Shown here one piece after another: positions 55,864 through 63,633 of a stretch of 64,000 nucleotides of DNA. The translations under genes were made by a program, and so were the position numbers. The stretch's first letter is position 1, and the number at the start of each line of letters is the position of its first letter. The notes under the pieces were generated by a model. It was not told the DNA's origin and ran no database searches. It was given only the letters and a program-made list of their open reading frames with translations. Source of the DNA: Pseudomonas syringae (GTDB lineage Bacteria; Pseudomonadota; Gammaproteobacteria; Pseudomonadales; Pseudomonadaceae); assembly GCF_001698815.1 (NCBI RefSeq), contig NZ_LGSI01000044.1, forward strand, positions 1 through 64,000, read 5' to 3'.

Positions 55864-56964
55864 TCAGTGGTTTTGGTGGGCGCTCTCGGTAAGCGTCGGG
55901 TAGTCGATGTAGCCGTCTGCGCCGCCGCCGTACAAGGTGGCAGGGTCGAATCCGGATAAAGCGGCATCGGTCTTGAGTCGCTCGACCAAATCAGGGTTGC
56001 CAATAAACGGACGTCCAAAGGCAATGAGATCGGCCTTGCCTTCGATCAGCGTCGAGGTGGCCAGATCCAGGTCGTAGCCATTGTTGGCGATGTAGGTATT
56101 TTTGAAGCGTTGACGCAAGGAGTTGAAGTCAAAGGGCGCCACGTCGCGAGGTCCGCCGGTTGCGCCTTCGACCACATGCAGGAAAACCAGGCCCAAGGCG
56201 TCGAGTTGATCGACGAGGTAGTCGAATTGAGCTTGCGGGTTGGTACTGCAAACATCATTGGCGGGGGAGACTGGAGAGATACGAATACCCGTTCGCTCAG
56301 CACCGATTTCGCTGACTACGGCCGCTACGACTTCAAGTAGAAAACGAGCACGATTTTCAACCGAGCCACCGTAGGCATCGGTGCGCACATTCGCTCCGTC
56401 CTTGAGGAACTGGTCAAGCAAATAGCCGTTCGCGCCATGGATTTCTACGCCATCAAAACCCGCAGCAATCGCGTTTGCTGCGGCTTGGCGAAAATCCTTG
56501 ACGATCCCAGCGAGCTCGCCGATTTCGAGGGCTCGAGGTTGCGAAACATCCACGAAGTTGTTGTTAACGAAAACCTTCGTCGATGCGCGCAGCGCAGAGG
56601 GTGCTACCGGAGCTGCGCCATTTTCCTGGAGGTCAACATGGGACACTCGCCCGACGTGCCACAGCTGCAGGAAAATACGTCCGCCCTTCGCATGGACGGC
56701 TTCTGTGACTGCACGCCAAGCCTCTATCTGCGCTTGGGTATAAATCCCTGGCGTATCTTGATAGCCCTGTCCTTGCTGTGAGATCTGAGTAGCCTCGGAA
56801 ATCAGCAGGCCGGCGGAAGCTCGCTGGCCGTAATAGGTGGCAGCGAATTCGCTCGGAACAAAGCCCGCTCCAGCGCGGTTTCGCGTCAGTGGCGCCATAA
56901 CGATTCTATTGGAAAGCGTCAGCGAGCCGAGGTTGTACGGCTCAAACAAAGTCTTGTCGTTCAT
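55864..56964 (-). CDS. Old Yellow Enzyme family ene-reductase (NemA/XenB-like)
   Basis: A 366-residue FMN-dependent alkene reductase. Family features: an N-terminal PYNLGSLTLSNRIVMAPLTR, the WHVGRVSH region, HGANGYLLDQFLKDG with the active-site Tyr (about 180-190), RTDAYGGSVENRARF, and LIAFGRPFIGNPDLVERL. Such enzymes reduce alpha,beta-unsaturated carbonyls, nitro compounds and nitrate esters. It is divergent from a TetR regulator with an operator between them, an arrangement like nemRA. The start at 56964 (MNDKTLFEP) is preferred to a 33-codon longer frame. Confidence 0.93.
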   Translation of the reverse strand: MNDKTLFEPYNLGSLTLSNRIVMAPLTRNRAGAGFVPSEFAATYYGQRASAGLLISEATQISQQGQGYQDTPGIYTQAQIEAWRAVTEAVHAKGGRIFLQLWHVGRVSHVDLQENGAAPVAPSALRASTKVFVNNNFVDVSQPRALEIGELAGIVKDFRQAAANAIAAGFDGVEIHGANGYLLDQFLKDGANVRTDAYGGSVENRARFLLEVVAAVVSEIGAERTGIRISPVSPANDVCSTNPQAQFDYLVDQLDALGLVFLHVVEGATGGPRDVAPFDFNSLRQRFKNTYIANNGYDLDLATSTLIEGKADLIAFGRPFIGNPDLVERLKTDAALSGFDPATLYGGGADGYIDYPTLTESAHQNH

Positions 56965-57047
56965 ATGGATTCCATAATCGTTAATCAATGACGCGATCTG
57001 CGCCGTGCTGGTAGAGATTCGCCAATGCAGATTTATAATGTCGATCG

Positions 57048-57075
57048 TAATCAAAGATGTCAATGGTTTTGATTA
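57048..57075. promoter_or_regulatory. Candidate TetR operator in the OYE-tetR divergent region
   Basis: Inverted repeat TAATCAAA (57048-57055) / TTTGATTA (57068-57075), 8-base arms 12 bases apart. The right arm overlaps the -35 of the tetR promoter, a good place for autorepression and control of the divergent reductase genes. Confidence 0.6.
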
Positions 57076-57096
57076 TGACTGACATCAGAGTATAGT
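57069..57096 (+). promoter_or_regulatory. Sigma-70 promoter of the tetR gene
   Basis: TTGATT (57069-57074) and TATAGT (57091-57096), 16 bases apart, 35 bases before the tetR ATG. Confidence 0.6.
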
Positions 57097-57130
57097 CAGG
57101 CCATTGTTTTATCAGGCAGAGGGGCGCGAA

Positions 57131-57739
57131 ATGAAGATCACCAAGACCCAATCACTCGCCAACCGAGCTCGTATTGTGGAAACGGCTTCAGAGCTATTTC
57201 GTGAGCGTGGCTACGATGGTGTGGGTGTGGCGGAGCTGATGGCCACTGCCGGTTTTACCCAAGGCGGCTTTTACAAACACTTCGGTTCCAAAGCGGATTT
57301 GATGGCCGAGGCAGCTGAAAAAAGCCTGTCGCAATCTCTCGCCAGCTCCTGCGACCTCGACGTTGCGGGCTTCATCGATGTGTACGTGTCGAGAGATCAC
57401 CGAGACGGCAGGGGAGGAGGTTGCACCATGGCGGCGCTGTGCGGTGACGCTGCCCGTCAGTCAGATGAGTTGAAGGCAACGTTTGTCAGCGGAATTGAAA
57501 ATACGCTGGCAGCACTCGAGGAAAAGTACCATGCGGGTCTGGATGCGCCGCAGCAAGACATTCGAGCAAAAATGATCGACCTGCTCGCGCATGCAATAGG
57601 TGCGGTCATGTTGTCGAGGGCCTGTCCGGATGACTCTCCTCTGGCAGAGGAAATACTTGAGGTTTGCCGTGCCGAGCTAATGAAGTCGTTACCATCGGGT
57701 GAGCAAAAAACAGCAGATGAAGTGCAAGACGGGGTTTGA
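57131..57739 (+). CDS. TetR/AcrR-family repressor
   Basis: A 202-residue regulator. The N-terminal helix-turn-helix (about 8-55) has RARIVETASELFRERGYDG and AELMATAGFTQGGFYKHFGS. The C-terminal ligand domain contains several cysteines (SSCDLD, GGGCTMAALCGDAA, SRACPDD), as in the thiol-reactive regulator NemR, though the family match is only general. It is divergent from the ene-reductase, with an operator-like repeat between them. The start at 57131 has AGGGG about 9 bases upstream. Confidence 0.9.
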   Translation: MKITKTQSLANRARIVETASELFRERGYDGVGVAELMATAGFTQGGFYKHFGSKADLMAEAAEKSLSQSLASSCDLDVAGFIDVYVSRDHRDGRGGGCTMAALCGDAARQSDELKATFVSGIENTLAALEEKYHAGLDAPQQDIRAKMIDLLAHAIGAVMLSRACPDDSPLAEEILEVCRAELMKSLPSGEQKTADEVQDGV

Positions 57740-57765
57740 TTCAGCGCGCGGAACAAGCATTGCCG

Positions 57766-58374
57766 TCAGCTATGGATGGGCAGCGCCAACCCGAAAAGTA
57801 CAAAAAATCCACCACAGACTTTATTGAATCGGCGCCCGGTTCGAGCCAGCCAAGGTCTGACTCGGTGTGCTGCGCTGGCCACCAAATACTCAACGACGAA
57901 TTCCACGACTGCGTAGGTCAGCGCAATGGTGATCGTCTGCGCGATGATGCTTCTGTGCGGATCCAGGAAGGGTGGAATAAACGCGGTGAACAGCAGCAGT
58001 GCTTTGGGGTTTGAAATGGCCGACACCAGCCCTTGGCGGAACAGCGACCAACGTCGGAAGCTTGTAGTCCCGGGCGCATCAAGGCTGACGGGCGCAGACC
58101 GCCACAGCCCGAAGCCCAACCAGATCAGATATAGCCCGCCGACCACCTTCAAGGCTGTGAACCAGGTGGCCGACGCCTGGATCAGTGCGCCCAATCCCAA
58201 GGCGCAAAGCGAAAGCACGACGGCAAAGCCAAGCACGCCGCCCGTGATGGTGAACAGCGTTTTGCGACTCCCGTGAATGGCTCCATGGGTCAGCACCAAT
58301 AGCGCATTGGGCCCTGGTACTACCGCTATGCCGCAGCAGGTAAACAGATAGAGCAACCAGGTCTCGAATGGCAT
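57766..58374 (-). CDS. LysE/RhtB-family exporter
   Basis: A 202-residue inner-membrane protein with about six TM helices. Family marks: CCGIAVVPGPNALLVLTHGA near the N-terminus (VPGPN motif), KVVGGLYLIWLGFGLWR, and SNPKALLLFTAFIPPF. The family exports amino acids such as lysine, threonine or homoserine (lactone); the substrate is not predictable. The start at 58374 (MPFETWLLYLF) is preferred to an in-frame ATG 25 codons upstream that would nearly reach the lysR gene. It is divergent from lysR. Confidence 0.87.
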   Translation of the reverse strand: MPFETWLLYLFTCCGIAVVPGPNALLVLTHGAIHGSRKTLFTITGGVLGFAVVLSLCALGLGALIQASATWFTALKVVGGLYLIWLGFGLWRSAPVSLDAPGTTSFRRWSLFRQGLVSAISNPKALLLFTAFIPPFLDPHRSIIAQTITIALTYAVVEFVVEYLVASAAHRVRPWLARTGRRFNKVCGGFFVLFGLALPIHS

Positions 58375-58458
58375 GATCAGATCCAGAATAGGTTGATTCA
58401 GGCCGGCATCCTGCAGGTGAACAACCGTCATGAAAAGCGCATAATTCACGTCATAGCC

Positions 58459-58473
58459 ATTCGATTAACGAAT
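58459..58473. promoter_or_regulatory. LysR-type T-N11-A palindrome upstream of the lysR gene
   Basis: ATTCG-ATTAA-CGAAT contains TTCGATTAACGAA, a T-N11-A motif with dyad symmetry, 13 bases before the lysR ATG in the lysE-lysR divergent region. It probably mediates autoregulation. Confidence 0.4.
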
Positions 58474-58486
58474 AGAGGTAACCGCG

Positions 58487-59350
58487 ATGCCTGCCAGCGA
58501 TTTGCAGATCGATTGGCTCAAGTGCTTTGTGGCAGTGGTGGATGCGGGTTCGCTATCTGGCGCAGCCCACGAGGTCAACAGATCGCAGTCCGCCGTCAGC
58601 ATGCAGATGAAGAAACTGGAGGCCGCGCTTGGACGGCAGTTGTTGAGTCGTGGCCCGAGGCACCTTCGACTGACGGCTGACGGCCAGACGCTGCTGACCT
58701 ACGCCCGTCGCATACTCGCCCTTCATGCCGAGACTCAAGCGGCTTTTCACGGGGAAGAATTAACCGGACGAATTCGCCTTGGCGTCGCTGAGGATTACGC
58801 GGCACGGTATCTCACGCCGGTGCTGAAGCGTTTTTCGCCACGCTACGCAGGCGTGGAAATAGAACTGACCTGTGAGCAATCGACCACGCTTATCCCGCGT
58901 GTACGAAGCGGTGATCTTGATCTTGCGCTAGTGTCCAGAGACTCGCCTCAAGGCGGTACATTTCTCTTCAAGGAGCCCATGGTTTGGGTTGGCTCACCAC
59001 AATTCGAGCTTTGGAGGCGAGACCCGGTGCCTATCGCAGTCTACGAAAGTGAAAGCCTGGCTCGGCATTATGCGGTGAATTCACTGACCCAACAGGGACG
59101 CCAATTCAAGGTGGTATACAACAGCTCCAGTCTTGCTGGCCAAGTGGCCGCAGTTGAGGGTGGGCTCGCTATCGCCGCGATCACTCAGTGCACTGTGCAG
59201 GCATCGCTTCACGTTTTGGGTAGTGAACACGGCTTGGGAAACATCGAACCTATGGAAGTTTCGATTCTACGTAGCCGAGCCTCTCGCGGGTCTAAAGCGG
59301 TCAATAGCCTTCATGCTTTCATCATCAGCGCGCTGAGACTTCAGGCGTAG
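58487..59350 (+). CDS. LysR-family transcriptional regulator
   Basis: A 287-residue LTTR. The N-terminal winged HTH (about 5-65) has DAGSLSGAAHEVNRSQSAVS and a wing with LLSRGPRHLRLTADG. The effector domain follows from about residue 90 (RIRLGVAEDYAARYLTPVL). The GAGGTAA ribosome site is clear. It most likely controls the divergent lysE exporter. Its last codons overlap a decayed transposase fragment on the other strand. Confidence 0.92.
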   Translation: MPASDLQIDWLKCFVAVVDAGSLSGAAHEVNRSQSAVSMQMKKLEAALGRQLLSRGPRHLRLTADGQTLLTYARRILALHAETQAAFHGEELTGRIRLGVAEDYAARYLTPVLKRFSPRYAGVEIELTCEQSTTLIPRVRSGDLDLALVSRDSPQGGTFLFKEPMVWVGSPQFELWRRDPVPIAVYESESLARHYAVNSLTQQGRQFKVVYNSSSLAGQVAAVEGGLAIAAITQCTVQASLHVLGSEHGLGNIEPMEVSILRSRASRGSKAVNSLHAFIISALRLQA

Positions 59351-59451
59351 CCAATTTCCTTGGCAAGCCCTGGCAGGCAAGTAAGAACATCCTTCAAATA
59401 AGCATCCGGATCATGCCCGTTGAGCATCCGACTCTGGACAATTAATGACTG
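59341..59451 (-). pseudogene. Decayed C-terminal fragment of an IS66-type transposase
   Basis: Translation of the minus strand from about 59451 down to a stop at 59341 gives SRMLNGHDPDAYLKDVLTC, followed by LPGLAKEIGYA. This matches the conserved end of IS66 TnpC proteins (NGHDPYAYLKDVLTRLP). The frame is closed by a stop just upstream (59458-59460) and the usual C-terminus is altered. Only about 37 codons remain. It overlaps the 3' end of the lysR gene by ten bases. Too short to be functional; it marks an old insertion between the lysR and gntR segments. Confidence 0.72.
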
Positions 59452-59547
59452 CAGTGGCTAAGTCTCACCGCATCTGACTCAATGCCTGGCGTGGATCGCC
59501 GCCTTGCGGCCCCATTGCTTGTTTACGTACCGTACAGGAGACCCATT

Positions 59548-60225
59548 TTGAGCGTGCCAGAAACAAGAGTCATACGCCGCAAAACGTTGCACAGCGAAAT
59601 CGTCGACCACCTGCGGGACATGATTGTCAGTGGCGAACTGGGGCCGGGACAAAAGATTCCGGAAAAGGAGTTGTGCGCGCGTTTTGATATTTCCCGCACC
59701 CCGCTGCGCGAGGCACTCAAAGCGTTGGCGGCGGAGGGCATGATTGAACTGCTGCCCCAACGAGGTGCCCGGGTAGTCACCATCACGGACGAAGAATTGC
59801 AGGAGCTTTTTCCGATCATTGCCAGCATGGAAGCGTTGGCGGGCGAGCTTGCTTGCGAGGTGATCACGGATGCGCAGCTTGAGGCTATTACGGCCATGCA
59901 CCTGGAGATGGTCGTCGCGTATCGAGAATCCCGCCATCTCGACTACTCGCGCCTCAACCGTGCCATCCATTTCGCGATTTTCGAGGCTGCCGGCAACGCT
60001 TCGTTACTGAGCTTGTACCGAAACCTTGAGCTGCGTATTCGCAATATTCGTCACACCGTGCGCCAGTTGCCGTCTGACTGGAAAGAAGCGGTCAGCGACC
60101 ACGAGAAAATCCTCAAAGCGCTCACGGAGCGTGATCGCAGTCGCTTGGCCAAAGTGATGCGCGAGCATGTGATGAACACCGCGAAAACCGTTCGCCATTC
60201 CATCGACGAACTGGTCGCCAGCTAG
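59548..60225 (+). CDS. GntR-family (FCD domain) transcriptional regulator
   Basis: A 225-residue FadR-subfamily regulator. The N-terminal winged HTH has LHSEIVDHLRDMIVSGEL, KIPEKELCARFDISRTPLRE and MIELLPQRGARV. The C-terminal FCD domain (about 80-215) has the metal/ligand histidine region LNRAIHFAIFEAAGN. The start is taken as TTG at 59548 with AGGAGA 7 bases upstream; an ATG at 59482 is in frame but without a ribosome site. It precedes the ABC transporter genes and likely controls them in response to their substrate. Confidence 0.87.
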   Translation: MSVPETRVIRRKTLHSEIVDHLRDMIVSGELGPGQKIPEKELCARFDISRTPLREALKALAAEGMIELLPQRGARVVTITDEELQELFPIIASMEALAGELACEVITDAQLEAITAMHLEMVVAYRESRHLDYSRLNRAIHFAIFEAAGNASLLSLYRNLELRIRNIRHTVRQLPSDWKEAVSDHEKILKALTERDRSRLAKVMREHVMNTAKTVRHSIDELVAS

Positions 60226-60330
60226 CTTTCGTATTTCCACCAAGCCCCAATATTGAGTATTAAATTCTCGAAATTTGCGCGCCATTAGTGAGCATGTTCG
60301 GCGAAAATAGCCCTAAATGCGTGCAAATAA

Positions 60331-60342
60331 AATGAATTCATT
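60331..60342. promoter_or_regulatory. Perfect 12-base palindrome in the gntR-ABC gap
   Basis: AATGAATTCATT, in an AT-rich stretch between gntR and the transporter operon, about 130 bases before the binding-protein ATG. A candidate operator for the GntR regulator. Confidence 0.35.
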
Positions 60343-60471
60343 ATTTATTATTCTTTTTTGTTGACCTTTGCGACCGACGAAAGCCAGCATGCTTGCGCAA
60401 TGTCACTGGCGGCTCGTCGACCCCTTCAAGGGCTGGTAGCCGAAAAGCAATCACTACCCAAAGGGCAACTC

Positions 60472-61371
60472 ATGAAGAAGACGCTGACCACTTCGTTATT
60501 GATGTTCATATGTGCAGGTGGGGCCGCCCATGCAGAAGACGGCACGCTGACCAAAGTCGCCGAGCTGGGTGAGATCACTGTGGGTCACCGCGATGGGGCG
60601 GTTCCGTTTTCCTACTACGACGACAAGCAGCAGCCGATCGGTTATGCGATGGACCTCTGCGCAAAAGTTGTGGATGCCGTGAAGATCAAGCTGAACAAGC
60701 CTGATCTGAAGATCACCTACATGCCAGTCACTGGCACCACGCGCATGCCGTTGCTGGCCAATGGCACCATCGACATGGAGTGCGGCACTACGACCAACAA
60801 TGCCGAGCGTCAGAAGCAGGTCACGTTCTCCACGACCAACTTCGTTGCCGGGGTACGCATCCTGTCCAAGAAAAGTGCGCCCATCGACACCATGGCCGGG
60901 GCAAAAGGCAAGACCATCGTCACGTTGGCTGGCACCACCAGCGTCAAAGTGATCAACACCGCCAACATCGAACAGAATCTGGGTCTGACGATTCTGACCG
61001 CCAAAGACCTGGCCGAAGGCATGCTCACCCTGGAAACCAATCGCGCCGCCGCACTGATCTTTGATGACGTTTCGCTCGCGGGTGCTGCGGCTTCCTCCAA
61101 GGCACCGGCAGACTACGTGCTTTCCGGCCAGGCGCTTTCGGTTGAGCCTTACGGCATCATGCTTCGTCGCAACGACGAAGCATTCAAGACGCTGGTGAAT
61201 CAGACCCTGGCAGGTCTCTACAAGACGGGTGAGATCGATGCGATCTACGCCAAGTGGTTTACCCAGTCGATCCCCCCAAGGGGCATCAACATGAATTTCC
61301 CCATGTCGAGCCAGCTCAAGAAGGTGATCGCCCACCCCACCGACGATTCGAATCCCGATCTCTATCGCTGA
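60472..61371 (+). CDS. Polar amino-acid ABC transporter, substrate-binding protein
   Basis: A 299-residue periplasmic binding protein (SBP family 3, GltI/AatJ-like). Signal peptide about 1-21 (MKKTLTTSLL..AHAED). Ligand-pocket motifs: VGHRDGAVPFSYYDD near the N-terminus, DMECGTTTNNAERQKQVTFS, and the C-terminal IPPRGINMNFPMSSQLK pattern typical of glutamate/aspartate-type proteins. The start at 60472 is chosen for the signal peptide; 38 codons upstream are open. First gene of the transporter operon. Confidence 0.92.
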   Translation: MKKTLTTSLLMFICAGGAAHAEDGTLTKVAELGEITVGHRDGAVPFSYYDDKQQPIGYAMDLCAKVVDAVKIKLNKPDLKITYMPVTGTTRMPLLANGTIDMECGTTTNNAERQKQVTFSTTNFVAGVRILSKKSAPIDTMAGAKGKTIVTLAGTTSVKVINTANIEQNLGLTILTAKDLAEGMLTLETNRAAALIFDDVSLAGAAASSKAPADYVLSGQALSVEPYGIMLRRNDEAFKTLVNQTLAGLYKTGEIDAIYAKWFTQSIPPRGINMNFPMSSQLKKVIAHPTDDSNPDLYR

Positions 61372-61443
61372 TCAAGGCATTAGCCACGGGCCGGGCGCTT
61401 GCGTCCGGTCCAGGGTTCCAACTGCGCTGGGCGGGAAAAACTG

Positions 61444-62184
61444 ATGAGCTACAACTGGAATTGGTGGATTTTCTTCGAGCCCTCTCTGGACGGCACCCAT
61501 ACCTATCTTGAAACCTTGATCTGGGGCGCCGGCTGGACCGTCGCGACAGCCCTGGGTGCATTCACAATCGCCTTGAGCCTGGGCTCGATTGTCGGCGTGG
61601 CGCGTACCTCGCCATTGACCTGGATGCGAGCGCTGGGCACCGGTTTCGTCGAGGTATTCCGTAATGTGCCCCTGCTGGTGCAGATGTTCCTCTGGTACTT
61701 CGTGCTGCCGGAACTGCTGCCCCGCGACCTCGGTACATGGCTCAAGCAAGTGCCCAATGCGCAGTTCTACACAGCAGTCATTTGCCTGGGTTGTTACCAC
61801 GCGGCGCGTATGGCCGAAGTGGTGCGGGCGGGGCTGGAAAGCCTGTCTCGTGGACAACGAATGGCAGGTCAGGCGCTGGGGCTGAACCTGGTGCAGACCT
61901 ACCTTTACGTTCTGTTGCCGATGGCCTACCGCATCGTGGTTCCGGCCATTACCTCTGAATTTCTCAGCTGCACCAAGAACACCTCCGTCGCCCTCGCCAT
62001 CGGTCTGATGGAACTGACCGGCAGCGCCCGCGCGATGCAGGAAAACAGCTTCCAGATTTTCGAGGCTTTTACCGCCGCGACCACGCTGTATCTAACGCTG
62101 AACCTCATCATTGTCTTTGCCATGCGCGCCATCGAACGACGTTCCGTCGTACCCGGCTATGGCTCGATCAAGAAGGCAGGCTGA
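61444..62184 (+). CDS. Polar amino-acid ABC transporter, permease 1 (GltJ-like)
   Basis: A 246-residue HisM-family permease with about five TM helices. The EAA loop that contacts the ATPase is RAGLESLSRGQRMAGQALG. VEVFRNVPLLVQMFLWYFVLP matches the GltJ/AatQ type. The start at 61444 (MSYNWNWWIFF) is preferred to one 15 codons earlier. It is followed by permease 2 after two bases. Confidence 0.93.
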   Translation: MSYNWNWWIFFEPSLDGTHTYLETLIWGAGWTVATALGAFTIALSLGSIVGVARTSPLTWMRALGTGFVEVFRNVPLLVQMFLWYFVLPELLPRDLGTWLKQVPNAQFYTAVICLGCYHAARMAEVVRAGLESLSRGQRMAGQALGLNLVQTYLYVLLPMAYRIVVPAITSEFLSCTKNTSVALAIGLMELTGSARAMQENSFQIFEAFTAATTLYLTLNLIIVFAMRAIERRSVVPGYGSIKKAG

Positions 62185-62186
62185 CC

Positions 62187-62879
62187 ATGCTAAGCGGATT
62201 TGATCTACAGGCCGTCGTCAATGCCTTGCCGTATCTGTTCCTGACGGGAATGTCGTTCACCTTGACGCTGACCTTGTTTGCCACCTTGGGCGGCATCGTC
62301 TTCGGCACACTGCTGGCGCTTATGCGGTTGTCGAACTATCGGGCGCTGTCCCGGATTGCCGCAGGCTACGTGAACCTGTTGCGCTCGTTGCCGCTGGTGC
62401 TGGTGATCTTCTGGTTCTACTTCCTCATGCCGTATCTCGGACAGTGGGCGACGGGCGCATCGCGACCGATGCGGATCGATCCGTTCTGGTCCTCGGTCAT
62501 CACCTTCACGCTGTTCGAGGCCTGCTACTTCTGCGAAATCATCCGGTCCGGCATCCAGTCCTTGCCCAAGGGCCAATCGCTTGCGTCCCAGGCGTTGGGT
62601 ATGACCGGCAGCCAGAGCCTACTGTATGTAGTGCTGCCGCAAGCATTGCGCAACATGCTGCCGCTGCTGCTTACACAGACCATCATCCTGTTTCAGGACA
62701 CCTCACTGGTGTACGTACTGTCCATCACCGACTTCCTCGGCGCCACCGCGAAGATCGCGCAGCGCGATGGCCGCCTGCTGGAGATGTATATCTTCGCAGC
62801 GCTGGTCTATTTCGTGATCTCCCTATTCGCTTCCCACGCAGTGCGCCGCCTCCAGCGCCGTGTTGCGATCATCCGTTAA
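62187..62879 (+). CDS. Polar amino-acid ABC transporter, permease 2 (GltK-like)
   Basis: A 230-residue HisM-family permease and partner of permease 1. EAA loop RSGIQSLPKGQSLASQALG; NLLRSLPLVLVIFWFYFLMP in the second half of the N-terminal region. It starts two bases after its partner. The ATPase gene follows after 12 bases. Confidence 0.93.
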   Translation: MLSGFDLQAVVNALPYLFLTGMSFTLTLTLFATLGGIVFGTLLALMRLSNYRALSRIAAGYVNLLRSLPLVLVIFWFYFLMPYLGQWATGASRPMRIDPFWSSVITFTLFEACYFCEIIRSGIQSLPKGQSLASQALGMTGSQSLLYVVLPQALRNMLPLLLTQTIILFQDTSLVYVLSITDFLGATAKIAQRDGRLLEMYIFAALVYFVISLFASHAVRRLQRRVAIIR

Positions 62880-62891
62880 GAGCGCACGACC

Positions 62892-63620
62892 ATGATTACG
62901 ATCAGCGACGTCTGCAAATCCTACGGCCAGTTTCAAGTGCTCTCGCATTGCACCACCTCCGTCGCCAAGGGCGAAGTGGTGGTGGTGTGCGGGCCTTCAG
63001 GGTCTGGCAAATCAACCCTCATCAAGACCGTCAACGGCCTTGAGCCGATCGACAGTGGCAAGATCATCATCGATGGCGTCAGCGTAACGGGCAGTGACAC
63101 CAATCTGTCGATCCTGCGCTCGCGGGTCGGCATGGTGTTTCAGCATTTCGAACTGTTCCCGCATTTGTCGATCATCCAGAACCTCATGCTCGCCCAGGTC
63201 AAAGTGCTCAAGCGTTCGAAGTCCGATGCACATAAAAAAGGCATGGCGCTGCTCGAACGGGTAGGGCTTACGGGCCACGCTCATAAGTTTCCGGGGCAGC
63301 TTTCCGGCGGACAGCAGCAACGTGTGGCTATTGCCCGGGCGCTGGCGATGGATCCGGTAGCCATGCTGTTCGACGAGCCGACATCGGCCCTCGATCCGGA
63401 AATGATCAATGAAGTGCTGGATGTCATGGTCGAACTGGCCCGGGAAGGCATGACCATGATGGTCGTCACCCATGAAATGGGCTTTGCCCGCAAGGTCGCC
63501 AATCGGGTGATCTTCATGGACCAGGGCGAGATTGTCGAAGACACCGACAAAGATGCGTTTTTCGGTCAGCCGCGCAGCGAGCGTGCCCAACAGTTTCTTT
63601 CTAAAATTCTCGTGCACTAA
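62892..63620 (+). CDS. Polar amino-acid ABC transporter, ATP-binding protein (GltL-like)
   Basis: A 242-residue ATPase. Walker [10 protein letters not shown] (about 36-44), Q-loop [10 protein letters not shown], signature [15 protein letters not shown], Walker [12 protein letters not shown], and H-loop VTHEMGFA. It energises the two permeases. The next gene starts 13 bases on and probably belongs to the same operon. Confidence 0.96.
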   Translation: MITISDVCKSYGQFQVLSHCTTSVAKGEVVVVCGPSGSGKSTLIKTVNGLEPIDSGKIIIDGVSVTGSDTNLSILRSRVGMVFQHFELFPHLSIIQNLMLAQVKVLKRSKSDAHKKGMALLERVGLTGHAHKFPGQLSGGQQQRVAIARALAMDPVAMLFDEPTSALDPEMINEVLDVMVELAREGMTMMVVTHEMGFARKVANRVIFMDQGEIVEDTDKDAFFGQPRSERAQQFLSKILVH

Positions 63621-63633
63621 GGAGCCCGGCAAC

